64,000 nucleotides of DNA from Buchnera aphidicola (Periphyllus acericola) (GTDB taxonomy: Bacteria > Pseudomonadota > Gammaproteobacteria > Enterobacterales > Enterobacteriaceae): positions 310,001 through 374,000 of the forward strand of contig NZ_OZ026466.1 in the NCBI RefSeq assembly GCF_964019855.1, written 5' to 3'. Below, piece after piece: positions 29,649 through 40,448 of this stretch (position 1 is the first letter of the stretch; every line of letters begins with the position of its first letter). The notes beneath the pieces are model-generated. The model was not told the origin of the DNA. It was given only the letters and a program-made list of their open reading frames with translations, and searched no databases. A program made the translations under genes and the position numbers.

Positions 29649-30173
29649 ATGAAGACAAAAAAAAAATTAAGTTTAAAAAATAAATTAATTTTTAGAAATT
29701 ATTTAAGTGGAACTAAAAAAATTTTTCAAGATACTATTTATCATTTTAAAAATAGTAATTCTTATTTTTTATCTTATAAAAAAAAAAAAAAAATGTATGA
29801 GGACTTGCATAGTTATTATTTTTCGTTATCTGAATCTATAAATAATTTTAATAATGATCCTCTTTATTATATTAGATATGATTATGAATTAAAATTTTTA
29901 AATAAATTAAAAAAAGGATATTATTCTCCTAAAATTTTTTTAGATGTTCATGGATTAAATCAATTTCAAACAAAATTAGAATTAAGTAGATTAATGTATT
30001 TTTGTATTGAAAAAAAGATTAATTGTATAAATATTATGCATGGATATGGAAAAGAAATTTTAAAAAAACAAATTCCAATTTGGTTATCTAGACATCCTAA
30101 TGTTGTTGCCTTTCATCAATCTCCTAAATATTTTGGAAGTGATGCAGCAATTTTAGTATTAATAGATTTTTAA
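29649..30173 (+). CDS. smrB: Smr-domain ribosome rescue endonuclease SmrB (YfcN)
   Basis: SmrB cleaves mRNA on collided ribosomes in E. coli. It has 174 aa against 183. The Smr domain carries FLDVHGLNQFQTKLEL, whose DxH motif is catalytic, INIMHGYGKEILKKQIP, and the end FHQSPKYFGSDAAILVLI. The last eight or so E. coli residues are missing. It is divergent from aroC, as yfcN is in other Buchnera. It contains a poly(A) tract near 29780-29793. Confidence 0.94.
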   Translation: MKTKKKLSLKNKLIFRNYLSGTKKIFQDTIYHFKNSNSYFLSYKKKKKMYEDLHSYYFSLSESINNFNNDPLYYIRYDYELKFLNKLKKGYYSPKIFLDVHGLNQFQTKLELSRLMYFCIEKKINCINIMHGYGKEILKKQIPIWLSRHPNVVAFHQSPKYFGSDAAILVLIDF

Positions 30174-31456
30174 TGTTTTTTTTATTAAATAATTTTTATA
30201 TATTAATTTTATAAAAATTATGATATTAATTTTTATCTTTATTTTAATTTTTTTTTTTTATCTTCTTTATTTTTTTTTTATTTTTTAAAATTTTTAATTT
30301 ATTTAAATTTTTTATTTTAATAATAATAATTTGAAATAAAAATTATTAATTAAAATAATATAGTAACTTATTTAAATAAATATTTTTAAAATAAAAAAAT
30401 ATAATTATTTATTGAATAACTTTTTATAAAAATTTTTTATTAATTAAAAATTTGATTTATAAATATTTAATAAAATTAATTTATTTTTTTTATAAATAGG
30501 TATTTTTTATTTTTATTATATTTTATTTTTATTATACATTAAAATTGTTATTTTTTTTATTTTTTTTTAAAAAAATTTATTAATTATTGATATTTTTTCT
30601 AATTTTATTTTATTAAAAATATAATATTTTACCAATTTTTTTTAAATTTTATATTTTTAAAATATTTTTTAAATATAGTATAAAATAATTTTTTTTAAAA
30701 AATTATTTTTTAAATAAAAATTATTTATTTTAATTTTTTATAAAATTTTTTAGGAATTTTTTTACTTCAAATAAAATTTAAATTTTATTTATAAATAAAA
30801 TATTTATTTTTTATAATATTTTAAATTTTAAAATATTTATTTAATTAAAAAATTTTAAAAATATATTTTTTAAATTATTTTATAAATGTTGTATTTTAAT
30901 TAAAATTATAATTATATATTCTGAACATTATAATTTAAATTCTATTTTTTAATAAAGTTATTAAAATAGAATTCTATTATTAGTTTTAATAAAAATTTAA
31001 TAAAAAATTTTTAAAAAATTAATTTTTTAAGTTTTTATTATTTTTTTCATATTATTTAGAATTTATGTAAAAAAAGCATTTTTGAAAAGTAAATAGATAT
31101 TATATTTTTTAAAAAATTTTTTATTTTTATACAATTTTTAAATTTATTTTTATTTTTCAAATATTTTTTTTAAATTTTTTATTTTATTTTTTTTAAAATT
31201 TTTACTAGTTTAAAATAAATTTAAAAAAAATATTTAAAATTTTATTTATTTTATATTTTATATATAAAATAGATTTAATTTATTTAAGATAATATATAAT
31301 TTTAAAATATTTTTTATATTTTTAAAATTTTATATTTTTTAAATTTTAAAATATTTAATATTTTTATAAAATAAGGAATTTAATTTTAAAAAAATCTTAA
31401 AAGAGTAATTATTTTAAAAAAAAAACAAAAATATAAAAAAAATAGGAGATAATATA
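30174..31456. other. 1.28-kb gene-free gap at the place of the histidine operon
   Basis: No open frame above 60 codons and no recognisable protein motif. In better-preserved Buchnera hisGDCBHAFI lies between yfcN (smrB) and gnd, about 7 kb. All eight genes are missing here. One intact hairpin is seen at 30938-30973 (AATTCTATTTT with AAAATAGAATT, inner AATA/TATT pairing). The last 60 bp before gnd hold an AGGAG-type ribosome-binding site for gnd. Confidence 0.75.
30189..30221 (+). terminator. Candidate terminator after smrB
   Basis: A 12-bp perfect stem (ATAATTTTTATA at 30189-30200 with its complement at 30210-30221) has a nine-base loop and starts 16 bp after the smrB stop. The pairing is A/T only. 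Confidence 0.4.
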
Positions 31457-32866
31457 ATGGAATTGAATGAAATTGGAGTAATTGGAATGGCTGTAATGGG
31501 TCGAAATTTGGCTTTAAATATAGAAAATAAGAATTATACTGTTTCTATTTTTAATAGATCTAAAGAAAGAACTAAAGAAGTACTTAAAAATAATAAAAAT
31601 AAAAAGATATTTGGTTTTTATACTATTAAAGATTTTATTTTTTCTTTAAAGAAACCTAGAATAATTCTATTAATGGTAAAATCTGGACTATCAACAGATT
31701 CTACAATTGATTTAATTCTTCCTTTTTTAAGTAAAAATGACATTGTTATTGATGGAGGTAATAGTTTTTATAAAGACACTATTAAAAGAAATTTTAAATT
31801 ATCTAAAAATAAAATAAATTTTATTGGAGCTGGAATTTCTGGAGGAGAAGAAGGAGCATTAAAAGGTCCTGCAATTATGCCTGGAGGACAAAAAAATGCT
31901 TATAAAAAAGTTTCATCTTTGTTTAATAAAATATCAGCTAAAACAAAAAATAATGAATCTTGTGTAGATTATATTGGTTCGGATGGGTCTGGACATTATG
32001 TCAAAATGGTTCATAATGGAATTGAATATGGAGATATGCAATTAATTTCTGAAGCTTATTTTATATTAAAAAATTCTTTAAAAATAGATAATAAAGAATT
32101 ATCTGATATTTTTTTAAAATGGAATAAAGGTGAATTGAAAAGTTATTTAATAGAAATAACAAAAAATATTTTTTTAAAAAAAGATAATGAAGGAAATTAT
32201 TTAATTGATGTTATACTAGATGAAGCAAGTAATAAAGGTACTGGAAAATGGACTAGCAAAAGTGCTTTAGATTTAAATGAACCTTTATCACTTATTACTC
32301 AATCTGTTTTTTTTAGGTATTTATCATCTCTTAAATCTCAAAGATTTTTAGCATCAAGTTTGTTGAAAGGTCCAAAAAAAAATGCATATTATATTAATAA
32401 AGAAGAATTTATAGAACATGTAAGAAAATCTTTATATTTTGGAAAAATTATTTCATATGCTCAAGGTTTTTCTCAATTAAATGCAGCTTCTAAAAAATAT
32501 AATTGGAATTTAAATTATTCTAAAATTTCAAAAATTTTTAGAGCTGGTTGTATAATTAGAGCTGATTTTTTAAAAGAGATTATAAAAGCTTATGAAAGTG
32601 ATAACAATTTATTAAATTTGTTATTAACACCATATTTTACAAAAATTTCTAATTTATATCAAAAATCTTTAAGAAAAATTGTTTCTTATTCAGTTATAAA
32701 TGGTATACCAGTTCCAGCATTTTCTTCTGCAATTACATATTATGATTCATATAGATTATTAAATTTACCTTCTAATTTAATTCAAGCTCAAAGAGATTAT
32801 TTTGGAGCTCATACATATCGTAGAAACGATAGAAAAGGAATTTTTCATACTAATTGGTTAAATTAA
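31457..32866 (+). CDS. gnd: 6-phosphogluconate dehydrogenase, decarboxylating
   Basis: The NADP-dependent enzyme making ribulose 5-phosphate, CO2 and NADPH. It has 469 aa; E. coli has 468. The dinucleotide fold begins [19 protein letters not shown]. The substrate site carries [47 protein letters not shown] and the C-terminal [26 protein letters not shown] precedes the ATG. It precedes dcd in other Buchnera, but here the leu genes lie between. Confidence 0.98.
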   Translation: MELNEIGVIGMAVMGRNLALNIENKNYTVSIFNRSKERTKEVLKNNKNKKIFGFYTIKDFIFSLKKPRIILLMVKSGLSTDSTIDLILPFLSKNDIVIDGGNSFYKDTIKRNFKLSKNKINFIGAGISGGEEGALKGPAIMPGGQKNAYKKVSSLFNKISAKTKNNESCVDYIGSDGSGHYVKMVHNGIEYGDMQLISEAYFILKNSLKIDNKELSDIFLKWNKGELKSYLIEITKNIFLKKDNEGNYLIDVILDEASNKGTGKWTSKSALDLNEPLSLITQSVFFRYLSSLKSQRFLASSLLKGPKKNAYYINKEEFIEHVRKSLYFGKIISYAQGFSQLNAASKKYNWNLNYSKISKIFRAGCIIRADFLKEIIKAYESDNNLLNLLLTPYFTKISNLYQKSLRKIVSYSVINGIPVPAFSSAITYYDSYRLLNLPSNLIQAQRDYFGAHTYRRNDRKGIFHTNWLN

Positions 32867-32878
32867 AAAAAATTCTAT

Positions 32879-32902
32879 AAAAAAAAAAAAAAAAAAAAAA
32901 AA
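32879..32902. repeat. Homopolymer run of 24 A
   Basis: An uninterrupted run of 24 A starts 13 bp after the gnd stop, between gnd and its hairpin terminator. It is one of the longest homopolymers in the window. It has no known role. Confidence 0.9.
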
Positions 32903-32990
32903 TAAAAAAACAAATTTTATAAATTTTTAAAAAAAAATATATTTTTAATAAAATTAAACATACATTATATATTTTTTTTATAAAAAAATA

Positions 32991-33044
32991 AAAAAAACTT
33001 TCTTAGAAAAATTTTGTATTTATTTTATCTAAGAAGGTTTTTTT
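32991..33044. terminator. Bidirectional terminator between gnd and leuA
   Basis: A 17-bp stem (32991-33007 with 33028-33044) has one T-G wobble and a 20-base loop. The core CTTTCTTAGA pairs with TCTAAGAAGG. A-tracts on the left and T-tracts on the right suit termination in both directions between the convergent genes gnd and leuA. Confidence 0.75.
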
Positions 33045-33062
33045 ATAAAAAATATTTTTTAT

Positions 33063-34604
33063 TTATTTTTTTTGAATTTTTTTTCTATTTTTTTTAAATT
33101 TCCAAATATTATTAAATATTTTAATAATTGTTTTAATATATGTTTTAATAACATTTGAACCGGTATTTTCTTCATAAAATTTTTTATTTTTATATTCAAT
33201 AAAAATATTTATTTTGACTGATGTAGTATTATTTTTTTTTTTATATTTTATTTTAAATTTTTTTAATGAGGTTTTTATAAAAAGAATTTTGTTAAAAGCT
33301 TTATTAATTCCATATATTTGATCATTTTTAGTTTTTATTTTTATTTTTTTTATTTTATTTCTGCATAAGATTTTTAAAAAAATTATTGTTTTTCCAGAAA
33401 TTTCTGAAAAAATTTTTAAATTTTTTAGTTTAAAATATTTTTTTTTCATATTATAATTTTTAATAAATGCAAGAGATTCTAAATCATAATCGAAAATTTG
33501 TCCTTTTTTATCTGCTAATTCTAAAAATTTTTTATATAATTTTTTTAGATTATAACTTTTTTCTAAGTATCCTATTTCTTTCATTCTTTGTTTTACTGCT
33601 GCTTTTCCAGAACGAGATGTTAAATTAAGTTTTTTTCTTTTTAAACCTATATCTTTTGGAACCATAATTTCATAATTTTTTTTATTTTTTATAACTCCAT
33701 CTTGATGAATTCCAGATGAATGAGAAAACGCATTTTTTCCAATTATTGCTTTATTAATTGGTATAGAAATTTTACAAATTTTACTAACTATTTTACTAGT
33801 TTGATATATTTTTTTATGATTTATACTTGTATAGAAATTAAGTAATTTTTTTCTTGTTTTAATTGCCATAATTATTTCTTCTAATGCAGCATTTCCTGCT
33901 CTTTCACCTATACCAATCATTGTACCTTCAATTTGTTTTGCACCTGCTTGTATAGCTGAAATAGAATTTCCTACAGCCATTCCTAAATCATTATGACAAT
34001 GTACTGAAATTATCGCTTTATCAATATTTGGTACACGTTTATATAATTTTGAAATAATTTTTTTAAATTCATTTGGTAATGTATATCCTACTGTATCAGG
34101 AATATTAATTGTTGTTACTCCATTTTTTATTAAAGACTCTACAATATTACATAATTCATCAATGTTAGTTCTTCCTGCATCTTCACAAGAAAATTCTATA
34201 TCATTTGTATATTTTTTTGCTATTTTTATTGATTTTATAGCCATTTCTTGAATTTCTTTAAAATTTTTTTTTAGTTTAGATTCTATATGTAATTTTGAAG
34301 TTCCTAGAAATAAATGAATTCTAAAGTTTTCTAATTTTGACATTGCCTTTGCTGCAATTTTTATATCTTTTTCGACGCATCTAGCTAGACTACATATTGT
34401 ACTATTTTTTACGATTTTACAAATTTCCTGAACTGATTTAAAATCTCCAGGTGAAGATATAGGAAATCCTGCTTCAATTATATCAATTTTCATTTTATCT
34501 AAAGCTAAAGCAATTCGTACTTTTTCTTTTGTATTTAAACTTGCTTGTAAAGATTGTTCTCCATCTCGAAGTGTTGTATCAAATATAATAATTTTTTCTT
34601 TCAT
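33063..34604 (-). CDS. leuA: 2-isopropylmalate synthase
   Basis: The first enzyme of leucine synthesis. It has 513 aa against 523 in E. coli. The catalytic barrel is well kept: [50 protein letters not shown], and SGIHQDGV. The C-terminal regulatory domain from about 390 is lysine-rich, and the stretch matching GVGLATDIVESS in E. coli reads [12 protein letters not shown], so feedback inhibition by leucine may be lost. It is the last of four leu genes, separated from leuD by 120 bp holding a hairpin. Confidence 0.96.
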   Translation of the reverse strand: MKEKIIIFDTTLRDGEQSLQASLNTKEKVRIALALDKMKIDIIEAGFPISSPGDFKSVQEICKIVKNSTICSLARCVEKDIKIAAKAMSKLENFRIHLFLGTSKLHIESKLKKNFKEIQEMAIKSIKIAKKYTNDIEFSCEDAGRTNIDELCNIVESLIKNGVTTINIPDTVGYTLPNEFKKIISKLYKRVPNIDKAIISVHCHNDLGMAVGNSISAIQAGAKQIEGTMIGIGERAGNAALEEIIMAIKTRKKLLNFYTSINHKKIYQTSKIVSKICKISIPINKAIIGKNAFSHSSGIHQDGVIKNKKNYEIMVPKDIGLKRKKLNLTSRSGKAAVKQRMKEIGYLEKSYNLKKLYKKFLELADKKGQIFDYDLESLAFIKNYNMKKKYFKLKNLKIFSEISGKTIIFLKILCRNKIKKIKIKTKNDQIYGINKAFNKILFIKTSLKKFKIKYKKKNNTTSVKINIFIEYKNKKFYEENTGSNVIKTYIKTIIKIFNNIWKFKKNRKKIQKK

Positions 34605-34662
34605 AATATGTTTTTTCTAATGATTTTTTATTTTGTTTTAAAAAAAATAAAAAAAAATAAAT

Positions 34663-34716
34663 ACTATTTTTTTATATAATTTATTTTTTTTTAAAATATT
34701 TTTATATAAAAATAGT
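34663..34716 (-). terminator. Terminator between leuD and leuA
   Basis: ACTATTTTTATATAA and its complement (34702-34716 with 34663-34679) form a long stem with two bulged bases. On the minus strand it is followed by a long T-rich tract (complement of 34640-34662). It suggests that leuB-leuC-leuD transcription ends here and that leuA is expressed separately. Confidence 0.6.
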
Positions 34717-34724
34717 TTTTAAAA

Positions 34725-35348
34725 TTATGAAAATAATTTTCTTTTTTTAAGAAATTTTGGTATATTTTTTTTTTCATAATTTAAAATATCTTTTATATAT
34801 TTTAATGTTAAATCAATAGAATCTAGCCCATTTAATAGTTTTAAACGATATGATTCATTAATGGAAAATTTATAAACTTTTTTTTTTAAAACAATATTTT
34901 TTTTAACTAAATTAATAATACATTTTTTATTTGTATTTTTTTTAATTTTAAATATAATTTTTTGTATAGTTTTTTCTGGAAGTTTTATTAGTAAAAGATT
35001 ATTATTAATACTATTATTATAAAAAATATCTGAAAATTTTGAAGAAATAATTGTTTTAAATCCATAATCCATAAGAGCCCATACTGCATGTTCTCTAGAA
35101 GATCCACATCCAAAATTTTTTCCAGTAATTAAAATACTTGATTTTTTATATTTATTTATATTTAAAATAAATTTTTTATTAATAATTTTTCCTTTTTTAT
35201 CTAAAAATCTCCAATTATGAAAAAGATTTTTTCCAAATCCTAACTTATCTGTTTTTTTTAAAAATTGTTTAGGTATTATAATATCTGTATCAATATTCAT
35301 AATATTTATAGGAACTATATTACCTTTATGTATATTAAATTTTTTCAT
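34725..35348 (-). CDS. leuD: 3-isopropylmalate dehydratase small subunit
   Basis: This aconitase-like small subunit works with LeuC to isomerise isopropylmalate. It has 207 aa; E. coli has 201. The swivel-domain signatures are MNIDTDIIIPKQFL, NFGCGSSREHAVWAL, and ILNYEKKNIPKFLK near the end. Its ATG is 1 bp after the leuC stop. Confidence 0.97.
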   Translation of the reverse strand: MKKFNIHKGNIVPINIMNIDTDIIIPKQFLKKTDKLGFGKNLFHNWRFLDKKGKIINKKFILNINKYKKSSILITGKNFGCGSSREHAVWALMDYGFKTIISSKFSDIFYNNSINNNLLLIKLPEKTIQKIIFKIKKNTNKKCIINLVKKNIVLKKKVYKFSINESYRLKLLNGLDSIDLTLKYIKDILNYEKKNIPKFLKKRKLFS

Positions 35349-36770
35349 TTAATTATTTCTTCTTTTTTTTATAAAATATAATTTACGTACATCAATGAAA
35401 TAACCAAATATTGCAGCTGCTGCAGCCATAGATGGACTAACTAAATGTGTTCTACCTCCTCTTCCTTGACGCCCTTCAAAATTTCTATTACTTGTAGACG
35501 CACATCTTTCTTTATCATTTAATTTATCATTATTCATACCTAAACACATAGAACATCCTGAATATCTCCATTCAAATCCTGATTTTATAAATATTTTATT
35601 TAATCCTTCTTTTTCAGCTTGTTTTTTTACTGAATTAGATCCTGGGACTATTATTGCTTGAACATTTTTATGTACTTTTTTTCCTTTAATTATTTTAGAT
35701 ACTTCTCTTAAATCTTCAATTCTTGAATTAGTACATGATCCTATAAATACTTTATCAATTGAAATATTTTTTAAATAAGAATTAGGTTGAATGTCCATAT
35801 ATAAAAAAGATTTTTTTGCTGATTTTCTTTGATTTTTATTTTTTAAATTTTTAATTTTTGGAGTTTTTTTATTTATAGAAATTATTTGATCTAAATTAGT
35901 TCCCCATGTAATTTGAGGTTCAAGATTAGTTACATCAATAAAAAAATTTTTATCGAAGCAAGAATTTTTATCTGATTTTAATTTTTTCCAATATTTTAAA
36001 GCATTATTCCAATCTTTTTTTTTTGGAGAAAATTTTTTATTTTTTAAATATTTAAAAGTTTTTTTATCTGGAGCTATTATTCCAGATTTTGCTCCCATTT
36101 CTATAGCCATATTACATACAGTCATTCTTTCTTCCATAGTAAATTTTTTAATTGTTTCTCCTGTGAATTCAATAACATATCCTGATCCTCCAGAAGAACC
36201 TATTTTTTTTATTACATATAGTATAACGTCTTTTGAAAAAACTCCTGGTTGTAAAGATCCATTAATATTAATTCTCATATTTTTAAATTTTTTTTGTTGC
36301 AATGTTTGAGTTGCTAATACATGTTCAACTTCTGAAGTTCCAATACCAAAAGATAATGAACCAAAAGCTCCATTTGTAGATGTATGAGAATCTCCGCATA
36401 CTACTGTCATTCCTGGTAAAATCATTCCTTTTTCTGGAGCAATAACATGAATAATTCCTTGATTTTTATGAGATATATCATATAAAGGTATTTTTTTTTT
36501 TTTACAATTTTTTATTAAAGTTTCCATCTGAATTTTAGCCATTTTACTAGAATCTGACATTTTTCTTGTTTTTGTGGAAACATTATGATCCATTGTTGCA
36601 AAAATTTTATTAGGTTTTCGAATTTTTCTTTTTTTTTTTTTAATTTCATAAAATGCTTGAGGAGAAGTTACTTCATGAATTAAATGTAAATCAATGTATA
36701 AAATAGGATTTTTACTTTTTGAATTTATGAGGTGTTGTTCATATATTTTTTCATATAATGTTTTATCCAT
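35349..36770 (-). CDS. leuC: 3-isopropylmalate dehydratase large subunit
   Basis: The catalytic subunit holding the [4Fe-4S] cluster. It has 473 aa; E. coli has 466. Cluster cysteines lie in [13 protein letters not shown] and GCSMCLGMN. Other blocks are [40 protein letters not shown] and the C-terminal [22 protein letters not shown]. It sits 4 bp after leuB and directly ahead of leuD. Confidence 0.98.
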   Translation of the reverse strand: MDKTLYEKIYEQHLINSKSKNPILYIDLHLIHEVTSPQAFYEIKKKKRKIRKPNKIFATMDHNVSTKTRKMSDSSKMAKIQMETLIKNCKKKKIPLYDISHKNQGIIHVIAPEKGMILPGMTVVCGDSHTSTNGAFGSLSFGIGTSEVEHVLATQTLQQKKFKNMRININGSLQPGVFSKDVILYVIKKIGSSGGSGYVIEFTGETIKKFTMEERMTVCNMAIEMGAKSGIIAPDKKTFKYLKNKKFSPKKKDWNNALKYWKKLKSDKNSCFDKNFFIDVTNLEPQITWGTNLDQIISINKKTPKIKNLKNKNQRKSAKKSFLYMDIQPNSYLKNISIDKVFIGSCTNSRIEDLREVSKIIKGKKVHKNVQAIIVPGSNSVKKQAEKEGLNKIFIKSGFEWRYSGCSMCLGMNNDKLNDKERCASTSNRNFEGRQGRGGRTHLVSPSMAAAAAIFGYFIDVRKLYFIKKRRNN

Positions 36771-36774
36771 TTTT

Positions 36775-37872
36775 TTATCCTTCTATTAATGATTTAACAA
36801 TTTCGTTTCCCATTTCTTTAGTACTAAGAAATTTTTTTCCATTTGATATATCATATGTTTTATAACCTTTTAAAAGAGTTTTTTTTACTGCTAAATTTAT
36901 TAAATTTGATAAATTATTCATATTAAAACTATATTTAATCAACATAGATAGAGATAATATTTGTGCAATAGGATTAGCAATTTTTTTTCCTTGAATGTCT
37001 GGTGCAGAACCTCCTGCTGGTTCATATAAACCAAATTTTTTTTCATTTATACTAGCTGATGGTATCATTCCTATAGAACCAGTTAAAATACCACATTGGT
37101 CTGATATAATATCTCCAATAAGATTTGGACATAAAATAACATCAAATTTATTTGGGTTTTTAATAATTTGCATAACAGCATTGTCGAAATATAAATGAGA
37201 TAATTTTACTTTAGGATAGTTTATTGATATTTTATTAACAGTTTTTCTCCATAATTTAGAAGTTTGAAGAACATTAGATTTATCAATAGAAAGAACTTTG
37301 TATTTTCTATTCATAGCTTCTTCAAAAGCTATTTTTGCAATTCTTTTTATTTCATATGTATGGTATATTGTTGTGTCTATAGCATAATGTTTATTTTTTT
37401 CTTTAACTTCTTTAGATGGTTTTCCAAAATAAATTCCACCTGTTAAATCTCTTATACATAAAATATTAAATCCTTTTTTTGAAATTTTTTTATTTAAAGG
37501 TGATAAATTATGTAGTTTATTAATAAGTATTGAAGGTCTTAAATTAATAAAAAATTTAAAATATTTTCTAATAAATAATAATGATGATACTTCTGGTCTT
37601 TTATTAGATGGTAAATTATCCCATTTTGGTCCACCTATAGAACCAAGTAAAATTGCATCAGATTTTTCACATCCAACTAAAGTTTTTTTTGGAAGAGATT
37701 TTCCATATTTATCAATTGCAATTCCTCCTATATCATATTCTTTTGTATATATTTTTGTATTAAATTTTTTGTTTAAAATTTTTATTATTTTATAAGCTTC
37801 TTGCATAACTTCTGGACCAATACCATCTCCTGGTAAAACCGCTATTTTATATTTTTTTTGTAAATTATTCAT
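36775..37872 (-). CDS. leuB: 3-isopropylmalate dehydrogenase
   Basis: It oxidises and decarboxylates 3-isopropylmalate using NAD. It has 365 aa; E. coli has 363. [13 protein letters not shown] opens the fold; the substrate and metal site shows [28 protein letters not shown], and [12 protein letters not shown]; the NAD site reads [14 protein letters not shown]. It is the first gene of the leuB-leuC-leuD-leuA block, whose order is a rotation of leuABCD. It is divergent from dcd. Confidence 0.98.
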   Translation of the reverse strand: MNNLQKKYKIAVLPGDGIGPEVMQEAYKIIKILNKKFNTKIYTKEYDIGGIAIDKYGKSLPKKTLVGCEKSDAILLGSIGGPKWDNLPSNKRPEVSSLLFIRKYFKFFINLRPSILINKLHNLSPLNKKISKKGFNILCIRDLTGGIYFGKPSKEVKEKNKHYAIDTTIYHTYEIKRIAKIAFEEAMNRKYKVLSIDKSNVLQTSKLWRKTVNKISINYPKVKLSHLYFDNAVMQIIKNPNKFDVILCPNLIGDIISDQCGILTGSIGMIPSASINEKKFGLYEPAGGSAPDIQGKKIANPIAQILSLSMLIKYSFNMNNLSNLINLAVKKTLLKGYKTYDISNGKKFLSTKEMGNEIVKSLIEG

Positions 37873-38109
37873 TTTTTTTATTTATTATAATTAAAAATAT
37901 AATCAATCGTATCATATAAGCAAATAGTTTTAAACTTTTCAAATGTATTAATAATTTTAAAAAATATTTAAAAAAAATAAAATATTTATAAAATATAGTA
38001 TATAATTAAAAATTATAATGAAATATATATAATATGATATAATTAAAATTATATAGTTTTACATTTTTTTAAAAAAAAAATTAAAATTTTATTTTTAATA
38101 ATTAATTTA

Positions 38110-38120
38110 AGCGAAGCGCT
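38110..38120 (+). promoter_or_regulatory. GC hairpin abutting the dcd start codon
   Basis: AGCG at 38110-38113 and CGCT at 38117-38120 flank AAG, and the ATG of dcd begins three bases later. No purine-rich ribosome-binding site is visible here. The element is tiny but very GC-rich for this DNA. Its role is unknown. Confidence 0.4.
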
Positions 38121-38123
38121 GAA

Positions 38124-38705
38124 ATGAGATTATGTGATAGAGATATTGAGAAGTTAATAATAAAAAAAAAAATAATAATTGATCCTGCACCAAACATAGA
38201 AGAAATAAATGGATTAACTCTAGATATACATTTAAGTAATAAATTTAGAATATTTAAAGATTTTAAAAATACAGTTGTTGATTTAAAAAAATCTTCTGAA
38301 AATATTAAGTCAAAGTTACAAAAAGGTATCAGTAATGAAATAATAATTAATGATAATGAATCTTTTATTTTAAAACCAAAAGATTTTGTTTTATCTATGA
38401 CAGTAGAGAGAATTTCTATTTCAGATAATTTAGTTGGGTGGTTAGATGGTAGGTCTTCTTTAGCTAGGTTAGGTTTAATGATACATATGACTTCTCATAG
38501 AATCGATCCAGGATGGAGTGGAAACATTGTTTTAGAGATTTTTAATGCAGGAAAATATATTTTGTCTTTAAATCCAGGAATTGCTATTGCTGCATTAAGT
38601 TTTGAAAGATTATCTGGGTATTCTAAAAGACCTTATCATTTAAAAAAAAATTCAAAGTATTTTAATCAATCTAATATTATTTCTAGCTTAATATATAAAG
38701 ATTAA
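38124..38705 (+). CDS. dcd: dCTP deaminase
   Basis: It converts dCTP to dUTP for thymidylate supply. It has 193 aa, as in E. coli. MRLCDRDIEKLI, DGRSSLARLGLMIHMTSHRIDPGWSG, in which the glutamate/serine site lies nearby, and ALSFERLSG are conserved. The ATG is preceded by a small GC hairpin rather than a clear ribosome-binding site. It precedes metG, as in other Buchnera. Confidence 0.97.
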   Translation: MRLCDRDIEKLIIKKKIIIDPAPNIEEINGLTLDIHLSNKFRIFKDFKNTVVDLKKSSENIKSKLQKGISNEIIINDNESFILKPKDFVLSMTVERISISDNLVGWLDGRSSLARLGLMIHMTSHRIDPGWSGNIVLEIFNAGKYILSLNPGIAIAALSFERLSGYSKRPYHLKKNSKYFNQSNIISSLIYKD

Positions 38706-38813
38706 TTTTTTAATTTTTGAAAATTACAAAAAAATTTTTTTATTTTTTTTTAAAATTATTATTATATAATAATTTGATAAAATATTTTTTTATATAGGAT
38801 AAAATTAATTAAA

Positions 38814-40448
38814 ATGAATACAGAATTATGTAAAAAAAAAATTTTAGTAACTTGTGCTTTACCATATGCAAATGGATCTATACATATAGGTCATTTATTA
38901 GAACATATTCAAGCTGATATTTGGGTAAGGTATCATAAAATGCGAAATAGAAAGGTATTTTTTATTTGTGCAGATGATACACATGGTACTCCAATTATGT
39001 TAAAAGCTAAAGAAATGAATATTTTTCCTCGTGTTTTAATTAAAAATGTTTTAAAAGAACATATTTTAGATTTCTCTTATTTTAATATTTCTCATGATTA
39101 TTATGGTCATACTAATAGTAAAGATAATTTTAATTTTTCAAATAAGATATTTCTCAATTTAAAAAAAAAAAAATATATTGTTAAAAAAAAAATTTTTCAA
39201 TTATATGATTCTAAAAAAAAAATTTTTTTACCTGATAGATTAGTAAAAGGATCTTGTCCAAAATGTAAAAAAAAAAATCAATATGGTGATCATTGTGAAA
39301 GTTGTGGATGTGTATATTCTGCATCAGATTTATTATTTCCTAAATCAGAATTGTCTCATAGTATTCCAGTATTAAAAGAATCAACTCATATATTTTATAA
39401 TTTACCTATTTTTAAAAATCAGTTAAAAGATTGGATATGTTCTGGAGTTTTACAAAAAACTGTAGAGAATAAAATTAAAGAATGGTTTTTAAAGGGATTA
39501 AAAAAATGGGATATTTCTAGAGATTCTCCTTATTTTGGTTTTAAAATTCCTGGTTATAAAAATAAATATTTTTATGTTTGGTGGGATGCTTCAATATGTT
39601 ATATAAGTACTTTTAAAAGTTTTTTAAAAAATAAAAAAAATATTTCTTTTGATGAATTTTGGAAAAATGATAGTTCTACAGATTTATATCATTTTATAGG
39701 AAAAGATATAATATATTTTCATAGTTTATTTTGGCCTGCTATTTTATTAGGAATGAATTTTAGATTACCTACAAAAATTTTTGTTCATGGATATGTTACT
39801 TTTAAAAAAAAAAAAATGTCTAAATCAAAAAATAAATTAATTTCAGCTCGCACTTGGTTAAAACATTTTGATTCGGATAGTTTAAGATATTATTATGCTT
39901 CTCAATTATCTTCTTCTATAAAAGATATTGAATTTAATACACAGGAGTTTATTAATAGAATTAATTCTAATATAGTAAATAAAATAGTAAATTTAGCATC
40001 AAGATGTTCAAGTTTTCTTAATATTAATTTTAATGGTATTTTAAGCGAATTTTTATTAAAAAAGGATTTGTATGATTTATTTTTAAAAAAAACAAAAAAA
40101 GTTTTACATTTATTTCAAAAACAAGAGTTTTCTTCTATTATAAGAATAATAACTAAATATTCTGATATTGCTAATCATTATATTAATAAAAAAGTTCCTT
40201 GGAAATTATCTAAAATTAATAAAAATGATATTAAAATACAATTAATTTGTACAATGGGAATAAATTTATTTCGTTTTTTAGTAACTTGGTTAAAACCAAT
40301 TATGCCAAATTTAAGTAATCGAGTGGAATCTTTTTTAAGATGTACATTATCCTTTCATGATCTTAAAAATCCTTTATTAAAACATAAAATTTCTATTTTT
40401 TTTCATTTATATAAAAGAATTTCAAATTCTTTAATTAATGTTTTTTAG
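38814..40448 (+). CDS. metG: Methionyl-tRNA synthetase (short form)
   Basis: A class I synthetase charging tRNA-Met. It has 544 aa; the E. coli enzyme has 677, and the missing part is the C-terminal dimerisation/tRNA-binding domain. The HIGH motif is GSIHIGHLLEH, the zinc knuckle is CPKC...CESCG near 146-162, and KMSKS is exact within a poly(A) tract at about 39806-39819. It overlaps the 3' end of tilS by 14 bp. Confidence 0.97.
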   Translation: MNTELCKKKILVTCALPYANGSIHIGHLLEHIQADIWVRYHKMRNRKVFFICADDTHGTPIMLKAKEMNIFPRVLIKNVLKEHILDFSYFNISHDYYGHTNSKDNFNFSNKIFLNLKKKKYIVKKKIFQLYDSKKKIFLPDRLVKGSCPKCKKKNQYGDHCESCGCVYSASDLLFPKSELSHSIPVLKESTHIFYNLPIFKNQLKDWICSGVLQKTVENKIKEWFLKGLKKWDISRDSPYFGFKIPGYKNKYFYVWWDASICYISTFKSFLKNKKNISFDEFWKNDSSTDLYHFIGKDIIYFHSLFWPAILLGMNFRLPTKIFVHGYVTFKKKKMSKSKNKLISARTWLKHFDSDSLRYYYASQLSSSIKDIEFNTQEFINRINSNIVNKIVNLASRCSSFLNINFNGILSEFLLKKDLYDLFLKKTKKVLHLFQKQEFSSIIRIITKYSDIANHYINKKVPWKLSKINKNDIKIQLICTMGINLFRFLVTWLKPIMPNLSNRVESFLRCTLSFHDLKNPLLKHKISIFFHLYKRISNSLINVF

